DNA of 64,000 nucleotides from Prevotella dentasini JCM 15908 (GTDB lineage Bacteria > Bacteroidota > Bacteroidia > Bacteroidales > Bacteroidaceae): positions 1 to 64,000 of the forward strand of contig NZ_BAKG01000004.1 in NCBI RefSeq assembly GCF_000614065.1, in the 5' to 3' direction. Each line of letters starts with the position of its first letter. Position 1 is the stretch's first letter. Positions 28,398 to 38,237 of this stretch are shown piece by piece. The notes below the pieces were generated by a model that was not told where the DNA came from, ran no database searches, and saw only the letters and a program-made list of their open reading frames with translations. A program made the translations under genes and the position numbers.

Positions 28398-28801
28398 CGG
28401 TTCTCCCGGTTCTTTTTTCTTTCTCGGAGAGGGTTAGTTTGCCGGTCTTTTGTGCCTGTGCCCGGGCGTTCCGCTGTTCCCTCCAGCGACGATTCCCATC
28501 GGAATTGCAATGCAAAATTAAGAAGTGGCAAGGCCTTCCCTTACTTTTATCAAGAAAACTGCTTGTTTGCGGGGATGTCCTGCTTCTGGAAAATTTCTGA
28601 AACAATCTGAAAAGTGCATTGGTTGCTGAATACAAATGCGTAACTTTACAATGGTAATACGTTAGGGAAGTTCTTCGTCGGAGTTCGGACCTTCCTCTAC
28701 GTGTTGGGCGGGCTGCTGTGCTGCCCGCTTCGGCGGACGGGAGATTGGGGCCTGTCTGCGCATGGGCAGCAACGACTATCCGATATAGCCGGAATCATCA
28801 T

Positions 28802-28845
28802 GCCAAAGTGCCACTTTGACAGAGCAAAAGTGGCACTTTGGCAGA
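28802..28845. repeat. Two tandem copies of a 22-bp palindromic repeat
   Basis: Units 28802-28823 and 28824-28845 differ at four positions. Each holds AAAGTG-S-CACTTT. Together they can pair as a 15-bp perfect stem (28803-28817 with 28827-28841). They lie 20 bases beyond the stop of the small membrane protein gene, so they may also terminate transcription. The GGCACTTT word recurs at 48401-48466. Confidence 0.8.
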
Positions 28846-28865
28846 GCCTTTAAGGCTTCTTGCTA

Positions 28866-29150
28866 TTAAGGGCTATGATGCCTCCCAAAAGGGAACGGCT
28901 GTCCTGCACAGGAGGGCAGCTTGGGATTTTTATATGGCGTCGTAGCCTTGGTGCTGTTGCGTTCCAGCAAGTCGTGCAGATTCAGTTCCTTGCAGCCGTT
29001 GGCTTCAAAGGCTTCCTGCATTTCTTCTTCGCCTTCCTTTTCCTCTTCGGAGTGAACAAAGGTGATGCTTTTGCTCTTCAGCTCTGCGATTCCCCAGCCT
29101 ATCAGGCCGATAACGAGCAGAGCAATAAGTCCTATCATTGGAGTTGTCAT
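28866..29150 (-). CDS. Small single-pass membrane protein, unknown
   Basis: 94 residues from the ATG at 29150; upstream residues of the open frame would cross the promoter at 29177-29209. One hydrophobic segment, MIGLIALLVIGLIGWGIAEL, near the N-terminus is followed by a very acidic stretch (SEEEKEGEEEMQEAFEANG) and a basic, proline-rich tail. The pattern suggests a membrane-tethered cytoplasmic or periplasmic tail of unknown role. The consensus promoter in front supports that it is real. It is divergent from nth. Confidence 0.6.
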   Translation of the reverse strand: MTTPMIGLIALLVIGLIGWGIAELKSKSITFVHSEEEKEGEEEMQEAFEANGCKELNLHDLLERNSTKATTPYKNPKLPSCAGQPFPFGRHHSP

Positions 29151-29176
29151 AATTGTACGGTTGTTTTGTTGCAGAT

Positions 29177-29209
29177 GCAAAAGTACATTAACTTTATGGA
29201 AAAGCCAAA
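29177..29209 (-). promoter_or_regulatory. Consensus promoter for the small membrane protein
   Basis: On the minus strand TTTG (29209-29206) is followed after exactly 20 bases by TACTTTTGC (29185-29177). The start codon is about 27 bases further. A TAACTTTGC box for nth lies on the other strand at 29228-29236. Confidence 0.7.
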
Positions 29210-29267
29210 TTTTATCTAAGTTTTTAGTAACTTTGCATGTCTGACAAGATAAAAACAAAAAGACAGG

Positions 29268-29917
29268 ATGAATAGAAAAGAACGATATGAGAAGGTGCTG
29301 GGTTATTTTCGGGAAAATGTTGGCGAGGTAACGACAGAGCTGATGTTTGGCTCGGCCTTTCAGCTGCTTTGTGCAACGCTGCTTTCTGCCCAGTGTACCG
29401 ACAAGCGCATCAACGAGATAACTCCCGGGCTGTTTCGTGTTTTCCCCGATGCCCAGACGATGGCAAAGGCAGAAGTGAAGATGTTTTTGAGTTGGTCAAG
29501 AGCGTTTCCTATCCCAACTCCAAGGCAAGGCACTTGGTGGAGATGGCCCGGATGCTGACAGAGCGGTTTAACGGGGAGGTTCCCTCTACGCCCGAAGAGC
29601 TGACGCAGCTGCCGGGTGTCGGGCGAAAGACGGCCAACGTTATTCAGGCTGTATGGTTTGGCAAGCCGACGCTTGCCGTAGATACGCACGTCTATCGCGT
29701 CAGTCATCGGATGGGGCTTGTACCGAAGGATGCCAACACGCCTCGGAAGGTGGAGGATTATCTGATGAAGAATATCCCGCTCGGCGAGGTTTCCTCCGCC
29801 CATCACTGGATTCTGCTCCACGGCCGCTATATCTGCAAGAGCGCACGCCCGTTGTGCAGCAAGTGCCCGTTCGACGACTTCTGCCCCAAACTGTTGGAAA
29901 ACAGCAAGTTGGATTAA
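29268..29917 (+). CDS. nth: Endonuclease III (frameshift)
   Basis: 216 residues after adding one base near 29476 (AEV.EDVFELVK). It is a base-excision-repair DNA glycosylase/AP lyase acting on oxidised pyrimidines. It shows LLSAQCTDKRINEI, the helix-hairpin-helix LPGVGRKTANVI with the catalytic Lys, VDTHVYRVSHR with the catalytic Asp, and the C-terminal 4Fe-4S loop C-x6-C-x2-C-x5-C (CKSARPLCSKCPFDDFC). All functional residues survive on the two sides of the break, so the frameshift is probably a sequence error. Confidence 0.93.
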
Positions 29918-29960
29918 GGCTATGTACGGTTTCTCATACACTGAATAAACAACAACCCAA

Positions 29961-30671
29961 ATGAATACAAAACTATTGACAAGGTTTCTGACGGATATTG
30001 CGGCAAACAATAACCGGCCTTGGTTTCAGGAACATAAAGGAGAATACGAGGTGGCGAAGGCCGATTTTGAAGCTGGAATAGAAAAGGCCATACAGGCTTT
30101 GTCTACTTTTGATGACGAAGTCTCGCATCTGAGTGTGAAGGATTGTACTTACCGCTTCTATCGGGACATCCGTTTCTCACCCGACAAGAGTCCCTATAAA
30201 CGGCATTTCGGAGCATATATTTGCGGTCATGGGCGCAAAGCCCTCCGTGGAGGATACTATATCCATGTTGAGCCGGGAAACAGTCTGGTGGCTGTCGGCT
30301 CATACTGGCTGCCTACAAACATCCTGACCTCCTGCCGAAACGAAATAATGGGAAACATTGATGTGTGGAGAAAGGCTGTTGAGAATGGGAAGTTCGTTAA
30401 AATGTTCGGCTATCCCAATGAGGGCGAATGGACTGACGGAAGAATCAGTGAGAAAGGATTCGGGCTGACAGCCCTGAAGACTGCACCCAAGGGATTCCCA
30501 AAAGACTATGAGTACATGCGGTATCTGCGCATGAAAGACTATTGTTGCTGGGTGAAGGTTTCAGACGACTTCTTCGAGGGCGACAAGTGGGTCGGCCGTC
30601 TGGTGGATATTGGCAGGACGGGAAAACCGATGATGGACTTCATCAACAGCATAGTGGACGACTACGAATAA
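29961..30671 (+). CDS. DUF2461 domain protein
   Basis: 236 residues of the DUF2461/TIGR02453 family: LLTRFLTDIAANNNRPWFQE, KDCTYRFYRDIRFSPDKSPY, GYYIHVEPGNSLVAVG and YPNEGEW. It is a cytoplasmic protein widely conserved in Bacteroidetes and found elsewhere; its activity is unknown. It starts 43 bases after nth, in the same direction, and may share its transcript. Its stop codon abuts the stop of the convergent peptidase gene without a gap. Confidence 0.88.
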   Translation: MNTKLLTRFLTDIAANNNRPWFQEHKGEYEVAKADFEAGIEKAIQALSTFDDEVSHLSVKDCTYRFYRDIRFSPDKSPYKRHFGAYICGHGRKALRGGYYIHVEPGNSLVAVGSYWLPTNILTSCRNEIMGNIDVWRKAVENGKFVKMFGYPNEGEWTDGRISEKGFGLTALKTAPKGFPKDYEYMRYLRMKDYCCWVKVSDDFFEGDKWVGRLVDIGRTGKPMMDFINSIVDDYE

Positions 30672-31883
30672 TCAGTGCGTGGCCTTCCACCATGAGGTTT
30701 CTGATTTGCTGCGGATAACTTTTGGTGCCGTAGACGGGTCGCTGATGGTGATGCCGCTGTAGGCACTGACATCGTAGACCGAGCCGTCCCATCCGCGATA
30801 GACGGTGAACAGGTGTGGGGTCTTTACGGCAGAAGGTATCAGGCGTTCCATAACCGAACGGTATTCTACGGTATCTCTGTCCGCCATGCGCAGGTTATGG
30901 TTGTATTCTCTCAGGTAATTGCCCAAATCGTAGAAACGGCAGGCGGTTTCACCATCCTGTGCCGAAAGGGTGGAAGCCTCGGGGGCGGTGATTCCCGAAG
31001 TGTTCATCTGCCGTAATACCTGCGCCATGGAGGTAGCGTATGCACAGTCTATGACCGACAAGGAGCCGTATGGATATTTCGCTATGGTATAATAGCCGAG
31101 AAAGCCATCTGTGATGGCCTTGTAGTCCGGGGTCTGTGCTGCCATGTATTGGAAGACATCTTGATAAGGCAGTCCCTCCTCCATGATCTCGCTCGTCGAA
31201 GCTATCAGGTAGTTGGCTGCATCTTTAAGTTCGTATGCCAGTTCTATATTGGACATATAGCAGTCGTCAAAACAGATGAATTGCATCTTTATGCCATTCG
31301 ACGATATGGCGTATGCTATCTCGGATATGTTCAGCTGCTCGGTGTAGGTAAGTCCGCCAATGCTCCGGCTTCTCTTTTCCTTCTCGGTCTTGGGAATCCA
31401 TCCGCTGCCATGAGCACCCATTATCATGGCATAGAGTGGAGTAGGGGAGTAGCGTTTCATTTCTCCTATATATTCCTGCAGACCTTTTCCGGTCATTTCC
31501 AAAGCCTTGTACTGCTTGACGATTTTGTGGCTGCATTTACCCTTATCGGCGTCATAGACAATCTCAAACATCTTGGCAGACTCTCTGCTATCGGCAATAA
31601 GGACGATGGTACGGGTGTTTGGGGCAGACTTCCCTTTTTCTATGGCTGCCTCAACTCCTGCAATATTAGTCAGGAAGTTATGGTATAATCCCGAGCTGGT
31701 TGCACTTCCTGTCCATGGGAAAAACATAAACAGAGTTTTGTTGACCGTGGAAGGCTCTGGCACCGGGAAGTCTTCGTCGTGTCCACATCCAAAGGCGGTA
31801 AGCAGCAGGAGGGACAGGAGCAAGAGGGTACATAGAGTCTGTAGTCTATTCTTTAACCTTATTATATATAGGGAATATGCCAT
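30672..31883 (-). CDS. Clostripain-like cysteine peptidase (family C11), lipoprotein
   Basis: 403 residues. A lipoprotein signal peptide ends LLTAFGC, so the protein is likely anchored in the outer or inner membrane facing out. The caspase-fold peptidase domain has the catalytic His in MIMGAHGSGW (about residue 155) and the catalytic Cys in FDDCYMSNIELAYEL (about residue 205), followed by SEIMEEGLPYQDV. C11 enzymes typically cleave after Arg or Lys and may self-process. Homologues are abundant in gut and oral Bacteroidales; the substrate here is unknown. It is monocistronic, downstream of but not overlapping valS. Confidence 0.9.
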   Translation of the reverse strand: MAYSLYIIRLKNRLQTLCTLLLLSLLLLTAFGCGHDEDFPVPEPSTVNKTLFMFFPWTGSATSSGLYHNFLTNIAGVEAAIEKGKSAPNTRTIVLIADSRESAKMFEIVYDADKGKCSHKIVKQYKALEMTGKGLQEYIGEMKRYSPTPLYAMIMGAHGSGWIPKTEKEKRSRSIGGLTYTEQLNISEIAYAISSNGIKMQFICFDDCYMSNIELAYELKDAANYLIASTSEIMEEGLPYQDVFQYMAAQTPDYKAITDGFLGYYTIAKYPYGSLSVIDCAYATSMAQVLRQMNTSGITAPEASTLSAQDGETACRFYDLGNYLREYNHNLRMADRDTVEYRSVMERLIPSAVKTPHLFTVYRGWDGSVYDVSAYSGITISDPSTAPKVIRSKSETSWWKATH

Positions 31884-31945
31884 AGTGGATGTAAAAGTAA
31901 ATGGCGGTAGACCTGAAACCTACCACCATTTATGATGAAACATGT

Positions 31946-34642
31946 TTATTGTCTGTTCTTCAACTCTTCAATGTTGGCTTTGATGGTGGCAATCTTTTCT
32001 TCCGAATCGCTTTGTTTCTTTTGCTCGCGTGCGATAACCGCTTCGGGAGCATGGGCAACAAAGTTTTCGTTTGAGAGTTTTTTCTTGATGCCTGTAAGGA
32101 AACCTTCCAAATGGGCAAGTTCTTTTTCAAGTTTTGCCAACTCGGCCCCAACATCTATCAAATCACCAACGGGAACTGCAAAGTTGTCGGTTCCTACCAT
32201 GAAAGCGGAAGCATCGGAGGCCTTTTCCTCCACAACCTTAATTGTGCTGAGATTGCCCATCTTGGTAATGATGCTGTTGTAGGTGTCATAGTGGCTTGGC
32301 GCAATGACATGAAGCTCCAGCTCTACCTTTGGTGCAATATTCTTTTGGTTGCGAATCATGCGGACACCACCTACAATCTGCTTTACGTTCTCAATATCGT
32401 CAATGAGCTTCAGCTCTTCTGCCGTTGGGGAAGGAAGATGCTGCTGTACGCTCATAATGCTTTCACCATCCTTGCGCTCGTAGATGTGTTGCCAAAGTTC
32501 TTCCGTGATAAAGGGCATGAATGGATGGAGCATCTTTAATAATGCGTCGAAGAAGCGGAGGGTTTCCTCGTAGGTTTGCTTGTCGATGGGTTTTCCATAT
32601 TCCGGCTTGATCATTTCCAAATACCAACTTGAAAACTCATCCCAAAAGAGTCGGTAGACAGTCATCAAGGCTTCGGATATGCGATAGCTCTTGAACTGTT
32701 CTTCCATTTCGTTATTGGCAGCCTTCAATTTAGCATCAAACCAACTGATAGCGAGACTACTGGCAATAGGCTGCTTTTGTTCCTCAGTCTCCCATCCTTG
32801 GACAAGTCGGAAGGCGTTCCATATTTTGTTGTTGAAATTTCTTCCTTGTTCGCAGAGACTTTCGTCAAAGAGAATGTCGTTGCCGGCAGGGGCTGACAGC
32901 ATCATGCCCATACGCACGCCATCGGCCCCGTACTTCTCTATCAGTTGGAGAGGGTCGGGGGAGTTGCCAAGGCTCTTGCTCATTTTGCGGCCGAGTTTGT
33001 CGCGGACGATTCCCGTGAAGTAAACGTGCTTGAACGGGAACTTGCCACGATATTCGTAGCCTGCCATAATCATGCGGGCTACCCAGAAGAATATGATGTC
33101 CGGACCCGTTACGAGGTCGCTTGTCGGATAGTAATAGCTGATTTCCTCGTTATCAGGATTATTGATACCATCGAATACGGAAATCGGCCAAAGCCAACTC
33201 GAGAACCAAGTGTCAAGGCAGTCGCTCTCCTGTTCGAGGTCTGTGGCTGTGATGGATGGGTTCTGAACCTGTGCAAGGCGCAGTGCCTCTTCGTTACTCT
33301 CGGCTACAACGTATGTGTTCTTTCCTTCACTGTTCTTGAAATAGTAGGCAGGAATACGATGCCCCCACCATAATTGGCGGCTGATGCACCAGTCCTTGAT
33401 GTTCTCCAGCCAATGGCGGTAGGTGTTTTTGTATTTCTTTGGATAGAACTCTATCTCGTCGTCCATGACTGGTGCCAACGCAATGTCGGCAAAATGCTGC
33501 ATCTTCAGGAACCATTGTGTGGAGAGTTTAGGCTCAATAGGTACATTGGTACGTTCAGAGTAGCCCACTTTGTTGTCGTAGTCCTCAATTCTCTCCATCA
33601 GTCCGGCCGTTTCCAAATCTTTGGAAATCTGTTTACGCACGTCCATGCGGTCTTGTCCGACGTAGAGGCCTGCTGCTTCGGAGAGAGTTCCGTTGTCGTT
33701 GAAAATGTCGATGGTCTCCAGTCCATGCTTCAGTCCCAGTGCGTGGTCGTTGATGTCGTGGGCAGGAGTTACCTTCAGGCAGCCTGTACCAAACTGAATG
33801 TCAACGTAGCTGTCTTCTACTACGGGGATGCAGCGGTTAACCAAAGGAACGATGACATGAAGTCCTTTCAGCCATGTGTTCTTTCCGTCTTCGGGGTTTA
33901 TGCACATTGCGGAGTCGCCCATAATAGTTTCCGGGCGTGTTGTGGCAACTACTGCATAGTAGCCCTTGTCGTCCTTGTGCATTATGTTTTCTTCCGACTT
34001 GCGCTCTACCTTGGCTTGGTCGTCAGGACTGACATAGTATTTAAGGTGATAGAGCTTTGAGTGTTCATCTTTGTAAACAACCTCTTCGTCGGAAAGAGCA
34101 GTCTGTGCCTGCGGGTCCCAGTTGACCATGCGGACACCACGGTATATATATCCTTTGTTATACAGGTCGCAGAACACCTTTATAACTCCTTCGCTACGGG
34201 TTTCATCCATAGTAAAGGCTGTGCGTTCCCAGTCACAGGAGCAACCGAGCTTTTGTAATTGTTTCAGAATAATTCCGCCATGCTCGTGTGTCCAGTCCCA
34301 AGCATGTTTCAGAAATTGGTCGCGGGTAAGGTCGGTCTTCTTGATACCTTCCTGCGCAAGTCTGTTGACCACCTTTGCCTCTGTGGCAATGCTGGCATGG
34401 TCGGTTCCCGGTACCCAACAAGCGTTCTTGCCTTCCATCCGTGCGTGGCGGACGAGAATGTCCTGAATGGTATTGTTCAGCATGTGTCCCATGTGAAGAA
34501 CGCCCGTTACATTGGGTGGTGGAATAACCACAGTGTAAGGCTCTCTGCCGTCTGGTTTAGAACTGAATAGCTTGTTATCCATCCAGTATTGATACCATTT
34601 AGACTCCACTACCTGTGGGTCGTACTTGCTTGCTAATTCCAT
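31946..34642 (-). CDS. valS: Valyl-tRNA synthetase
   Basis: 898 residues, a complete class I synthetase that charges tRNA-Val and edits misactivated Thr. It has the HIGH motif as HMGH at residues 50-53 ([13 protein letters not shown]), the connective-peptide editing domain with [11 protein letters not shown], the KMSKS loop in [15 protein letters not shown] near residue 540, an anticodon-binding domain, and a C-terminal coiled coil ([19 protein letters not shown]). The start ATG is 35 bases downstream of a minus-strand TAATTTTGC box at 34683-34691. Confidence 0.97.
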   Translation of the reverse strand: MELASKYDPQVVESKWYQYWMDNKLFSSKPDGREPYTVVIPPPNVTGVLHMGHMLNNTIQDILVRHARMEGKNACWVPGTDHASIATEAKVVNRLAQEGIKKTDLTRDQFLKHAWDWTHEHGGIILKQLQKLGCSCDWERTAFTMDETRSEGVIKVFCDLYNKGYIYRGVRMVNWDPQAQTALSDEEVVYKDEHSKLYHLKYYVSPDDQAKVERKSEENIMHKDDKGYYAVVATTRPETIMGDSAMCINPEDGKNTWLKGLHVIVPLVNRCIPVVEDSYVDIQFGTGCLKVTPAHDINDHALGLKHGLETIDIFNDNGTLSEAAGLYVGQDRMDVRKQISKDLETAGLMERIEDYDNKVGYSERTNVPIEPKLSTQWFLKMQHFADIALAPVMDDEIEFYPKKYKNTYRHWLENIKDWCISRQLWWGHRIPAYYFKNSEGKNTYVVAESNEEALRLAQVQNPSITATDLEQESDCLDTWFSSWLWPISVFDGINNPDNEEISYYYPTSDLVTGPDIIFFWVARMIMAGYEYRGKFPFKHVYFTGIVRDKLGRKMSKSLGNSPDPLQLIEKYGADGVRMGMMLSAPAGNDILFDESLCEQGRNFNNKIWNAFRLVQGWETEEQKQPIASSLAISWFDAKLKAANNEMEEQFKSYRISEALMTVYRLFWDEFSSWYLEMIKPEYGKPIDKQTYEETLRFFDALLKMLHPFMPFITEELWQHIYERKDGESIMSVQQHLPSPTAEELKLIDDIENVKQIVGGVRMIRNQKNIAPKVELELHVIAPSHYDTYNSIITKMGNLSTIKVVEEKASDASAFMVGTDNFAVPVGDLIDVGAELAKLEKELAHLEGFLTGIKKKLSNENFVAHAPEAVIAREQKKQSDSEEKIATIKANIEELKNRQ

Positions 34643-34682
34643 TACGTTGTATATTATTTCTTTATTATCATTAAAAACAGAT

Positions 34683-34722
34683 GCAAAATTACGAAAAAAT
34701 CATTGGAAAAATGTATCTTTGC
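34683..34722. promoter_or_regulatory. Divergent promoter boxes for valS and mazG
   Basis: TAATTTTGC on the minus strand (34683-34691) faces valS, and TATCTTTGC on the plus strand (34714-34722) faces mazG. Both fit TAnnTTTGC. The -33 elements are weak. Confidence 0.6.
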
Positions 34723-34774
34723 ATTAGTATTTAGTGGTACAAGGTACTTCTTTTAACTAATTATATAGAATAGA

Positions 34775-35667
34775 TTGCATACCAAGAAAGAAAAACTGGA
34801 AGCCTTCGGACGGTTGTTGGATATACAAGACCGGCTGAGAAAGGAATGTCCATGGGACAGGAAGCAAACTTTTGAAAGTCTTCGTCCGAACACAATAGAG
34901 GAAGTTTTCGAGTTGGCAGATGCCTTGATGAAACAAGATGTAAAGAACATCTGCAAGGAGTTGGGAGATGTTTTGGAGCATGTCATATTTTATGCCATGT
35001 TGGGGAATGAAACGGATACATTCGATATTGCCGATGTCTGCAACGCGCAGTCGGACAAGCTGATGTTCAGGCACGACTTCATAGACTGGACTGGTTGGGT
35101 GGTTACGAATAGTCAAATGATTGTTAATGCAAATGGGCAAGTCGTTTACAAGGACGAACTGTCGCAGGTCAATATCCCTGAGACTGGGAGTAGCGAAACG
35201 AAAGTTCCAACTACGTCCGTCCAAGTAGAGTCGACGTGGGAACAGCGGAAGCAGAAAGAGCGGGGGGGAATAAAACCGTACTCTCAGGTGTACCCGACTC
35301 TTTGCCCAGTCTCATCAAGGCGTACCGTATACAGGATAAAGCCCGTAATGTGGGCTTCGACTGGAAGCAAAAAGAAGATGTCTGGGAAAAAGTCAGCGAG
35401 GAACTGGATGAGCTGAAGGCAGAGCTAAAGGTAGAAGACATGGAAAAATCCACGAAAGAGTTAGGCGACTTCCTTTTTTCTGTTATCAATGCAGCCCGGT
35501 TATATCATCTGAATCCTGACAATGCCTTGGAATATACGAATCAGAAATTCATCAAGCGGTTCACGCATATTGAGCAGAGGGCTTCAGAAACAGGAAAATC
35601 TTTAAAGGATATGACGCTTGGGGAGATGGATGAGCTTTGGAATGAAGCTAAAAAGCTATTGGGTTGA
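34775..35667 (+). CDS. mazG: Nucleoside triphosphate pyrophosphohydrolase MazG (frameshift and internal insertion)
   Basis: About 297 residues after repair. MazG hydrolyses dNTPs/NTPs to monophosphates. Domain 1 shows CPWDRKQTFESLRPNTIEEV and KELGDVLEHVIFY. Domain 2 shows IKAYRIQDKARNVGFDW, VSEELDELKAEL and KELGDFLFSVINAARLY, the EExxE/ExxD metal sites. A run of seven G at 35262-35268 needs an eighth to join KERGG to NKTVLSGVP. Between FRH (residue 100) and TWEQ (about 154) lie some 50 residues, where the family has only a short PHVFG-type linker, so about 35 residues are extra. The best start is TTG at 34775. Confidence 0.85.
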
Positions 35668-35691
35668 TTTTTACATTATCAAATTACAAAT

Positions 35692-36249
35692 ATGAAGAAA
35701 CTGACTATTTTTATATTGGTAGGCATCCTCGGCTTTTCCATAGCAGGATGTAAGCAGGATAAGGCTAAGCCTGTGTTGGATAAGAATGTAGAGAACACTG
35801 ACACGCTGAACGCTGGTGACAGTACGGTTTACGGAACTATGGTCGACGGTGGCATGAACTCGTTGATTTTGGTTACAGATGCAGGTGATACGATTGAGTA
35901 TTTGGTGAATCCCGACGACACAATAGAAGTGGTCAAAGGAGGCAAAATCAATGGAGACAAGTTTGCAGCCGTTGGGTATATGGAATATGGCGACCGTTTC
36001 ATCCGTAAGGCCATTAACTTAACCTCGCTGATAGGTACATGGACGAGTATTGATAAAAACTTTGATATAAAGGAAGGGGGAGCTATCGTGTCGCACACTG
36101 AGGCTGAACGGAATCCTTGGACTTCGTGGAAGATATACAATGGTAAGCTCGTTTTGTCGCGTGATACCTTCGAGGTTGAAGAGTTAGGTGCGGATTCTCT
36201 ATTATTGGAAAACAAAGAAGGCATTTTCTCGTTTACGCGAAAGAAATAA
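35692..36249 (+). CDS. Lipocalin-like lipoprotein
   Basis: 185 residues. The signal peptide IFILVGILGFSIAGC gives a lipoprotein. About 60 residues of beta-rich sequence follow (MVDGGMNSLILVTDAGDTIEY), then a lipocalin-type stretch with LIGTWTSIDKNFDIKEGGA and WKIYNGKLVLSRDTFEVEEL. Lipocalin-like families in Bacteroidetes are outer-membrane lipoproteins of unknown ligand. It is 24 bases downstream of mazG and 2 bases upstream of rnz, so it is in one operon. Confidence 0.7.
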   Translation: MKKLTIFILVGILGFSIAGCKQDKAKPVLDKNVENTDTLNAGDSTVYGTMVDGGMNSLILVTDAGDTIEYLVNPDDTIEVVKGGKINGDKFAAVGYMEYGDRFIRKAINLTSLIGTWTSIDKNFDIKEGGAIVSHTEAERNPWTSWKIYNGKLVLSRDTFEVEELGADSLLLENKEGIFSFTRKK

Positions 36250-36251
36250 TA

Positions 36252-37166
36252 GTGAATCCGTTTAGAATACATGTCTTAGGGTGTGGAAGTGCGCTTCCCA
36301 CCCTTCAGCACTATGCTTCGTCGCAGGTTGTGGAAATCCGGGAGAAGCTGTTTATGATAGATTGTGGGGAAGGCACGCAGATTCAGCTACGACGTTCGCA
36401 TATCCATTTTTCCAAACTGCTTGCCGTGTTTATTTCCCATCTCCATGGCGACCATTGTTTTGGGTTACTTGGAATGATTTCTTCCTTCGGAATGACAGGT
36501 CGTACTGCCCCCCTGCATATCTATGGCCCTGCAGATTTAGGTGCTATGCTGAAGCAGGGGCTTGACTATTTTTGCCACGGCTTAGAGTTCGATGTGGTGT
36601 TCCATGCGGTTGATACGGAACAATCGGCAGTTATCTTTGAAGATAAGAGCTTGACGGTTGAGACAATTCCTTTACAGCACCGTGTACCTTGCTGTGGCTT
36701 TCTTTTCAGGGAGAAGCCGATGCTGCCGCATATCCGGCGCGACATGATAGACTTCCATCATATACCCATCAGCCAGATCAATAATATAAAAATGGGTGCC
36801 GACTGGATAGATGCAGATGGAAAAATTATTCCTAATGCCAGACTGACTACTCCGGCCACACCTTCTCGCAGCTATGCTTATTGTTCGGATACTCGATATA
36901 TGAGCCATCTCCATCGGATGATTTCGGGCGTCAGTACTCTTTATCATGAGAGTACCTATGCCAGTGATAATGAAGGCAGGGCAAGGCTTTACTATCATAG
37001 TACGTCCCGGCAAGCGGCAATTGTAGCACGGGATGCTCATGTGGGTAAGCTGCTTTTGGGACATTACTCTGCTCGCTATAACGATGAAACTCGCTTGCTG
37101 CATGAAGCCCAAGAAGTCTTTCCGAATAGTTATTTGACAAAAGAGGGAGCTGTATTTGACGTATAA
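36252..37166 (+). CDS. rnz: Ribonuclease Z
   Basis: 304 residues; GTG start at 36252. This metallo-beta-lactamase-fold endonuclease removes 3' trailers from tRNA precursors. Zinc ligands are in FISHLHGDHCFGLLG (about residue 62), YCSDT with the catalytic Asp, HES, and the C-terminal GHYSARY. HRVPCCGF is the usual substrate loop. The two tRNA genes found in this window carry no encoded CCA, so 3' processing of this kind is required. Last gene of the mazG operon. Confidence 0.94.
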   Translation: MNPFRIHVLGCGSALPTLQHYASSQVVEIREKLFMIDCGEGTQIQLRRSHIHFSKLLAVFISHLHGDHCFGLLGMISSFGMTGRTAPLHIYGPADLGAMLKQGLDYFCHGLEFDVVFHAVDTEQSAVIFEDKSLTVETIPLQHRVPCCGFLFREKPMLPHIRRDMIDFHHIPISQINNIKMGADWIDADGKIIPNARLTTPATPSRSYAYCSDTRYMSHLHRMISGVSTLYHESTYASDNEGRARLYYHSTSRQAAIVARDAHVGKLLLGHYSARYNDETRLLHEAQEVFPNSYLTKEGAVFDV

Positions 37167-37234
37167 TTGTTAAATAATTCAAATCGAACAATATTTCATA
37201 ATGCCCTGCTGTCCTCTTTTTCACTAAAAAATGC

Positions 37235-37243
37235 TATCTTTGC
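37235..37243 (+). promoter_or_regulatory. -7 box before the small T9SS-domain gene
   Basis: TATCTTTGC matches the Bacteroidetes -7 consensus exactly and lies 25 bases before the start codon. No clear TTTG sits 20 bases upstream. Confidence 0.55.
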
Positions 37244-37267
37244 ATAGTTGCATTAAGAAAATAAAAG

Positions 37268-37576
37268 ATGAAGAAGATATTTGCCTATATACTTATCTGT
37301 TCAATGGCTATATTTGCTTCCCCTATGAGGTTGCAGGCCAATACTGCCATTGAGGTTATTGAGCAGGAAGCACAGAACATCATTATTTCCGTTTCAGGTT
37401 CCGTACTTCAGGTTGTGGGTGCCAATGACGAGGTACTTCAGATTTACAATGTAACGGGTGTTCGTGTGATGAGCGTTCGTGTGGATGGTAACGACAAGCG
37501 TTATAATCTGAATCTTCCGAAAGGCTGCTATATCGTAAAGGTGGGTAAGGTTGTTCGCAAAATCTATATCAGATAA
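37268..37576 (+). CDS. Minimal secreted protein consisting of a signal peptide and a T9SS-like C-terminal domain
   Basis: 102 residues. A signal peptide (KKIFAYILICSMAIFASPMRL, cut near LQANT) is followed by about 75 residues that look like a type IX sorting domain: SVSGSVLQVVGANDEVLQIY, NVTGVRVMSVRV and LPKGCYIVKVGKVVRKIYI. No cargo domain is present. The protein could be exported alone or be processed to a small peptide. It has its own promoter box and precedes the ECF sigma gene by 40 bases, so it may be co-transcribed with it. Confidence 0.7.
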   Translation: MKKIFAYILICSMAIFASPMRLQANTAIEVIEQEAQNIIISVSGSVLQVVGANDEVLQIYNVTGVRVMSVRVDGNDKRYNLNLPKGCYIVKVGKVVRKIYIR

Positions 37577-37616
37577 GCACTTGTATGCCTCTCATAGAGT
37601 GGGCGTATAAGTTGAT

Positions 37617-38165
37617 ATGTCGCAGATGGAAGAATCTGAGATGGGTCGTCTCCTGACTGATAGAGATTGTCGGGAGAAAGTTTTTGCATTATTGGTCAAT
37701 CAGTATAGCAAGTCTCTGTATTGGAAAATACGTAGCATTGTCCTTTTTCATGACGATGCTGATGATGTATTGCAGAATACTTTTATGAAAGCATGGAAGA
37801 GTTTGGATGATTTTAAGGGGAAATCCAAACTTTCTACTTGGCTGTACAGCATAGCCATAAATGAAGCATTAGATTTTCTTCGCCGTCAAAAGAAGTTTGT
37901 TTCGGCAAATTCTAATGAAGAAACAGGAATTGCCAATAAACTGACAGCGGACGAATACTTTGATGGGGACAGGGGGCAGGCTGTCTTGCAGGAAGCTATT
38001 GCACAGCTGCCCGACGTGCAGCGGACTGTCTTTGTGCTCCATTATTACGATGAAATGAAGTATTCCGAGATAAGCACGATGTTGGGAACAACCGAAGGAG
38101 CTTTGAAGGCATCATACCATATTGCCGTACGAAAGATAACCGAGTACGTAAAATCTCATTCTTGA
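37617..38165 (+). CDS. ECF-type RNA polymerase sigma factor
   Basis: 182 residues. Region 2 shows VLFHDDADDVLQNTFMKAWKSL and LSTWLYSIAINEALDFLRR, with the -10 recognition helix. Region 4 shows LPDVQRTVFVLHYYDEMKYSEISTMLG and GALKASYHIAVRKI. This is the CnrH/RpoE-like class that activates envelope-stress or cell-surface regulons. The next two genes, a single-pass protein and a periplasmic protein resembling Spy/CpxP, fit an anti-sigma and sensor arrangement. Confidence 0.92.
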   Translation: MSQMEESEMGRLLTDRDCREKVFALLVNQYSKSLYWKIRSIVLFHDDADDVLQNTFMKAWKSLDDFKGKSKLSTWLYSIAINEALDFLRRQKKFVSANSNEETGIANKLTADEYFDGDRGQAVLQEAIAQLPDVQRTVFVLHYYDEMKYSEISTMLGTTEGALKASYHIAVRKITEYVKSHS

Positions 38166-38237
38166 TTTCAATTAATCGCCCTTTCATTAAACCTTATAAG
38201 AACTTTTGCGTCCTAAAAGTACAAAAAATATACAGCT

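Larger units (their letters stand above)
27615..28865. other. 1.25-kb intergenic region upstream of the capsule operon
   Basis: No gene is supported; open frames here lack family features and use the tandem repeats. It contains a minus-strand promoter box at 28112-28120, which would give a leader of nearly 500 nt, and a second minus-strand TAATTTTGC at 28512-28520. It also holds the 23-bp array at 28260-28397 and the 22-bp repeat pair at 28802-28845. Confidence 0.5.

Noticed and set aside
28347..28635. Short open frames on both strands through the 23-base array
   Set aside because: They derive from repeat and G/C-rich sequence, with no start context or family features.
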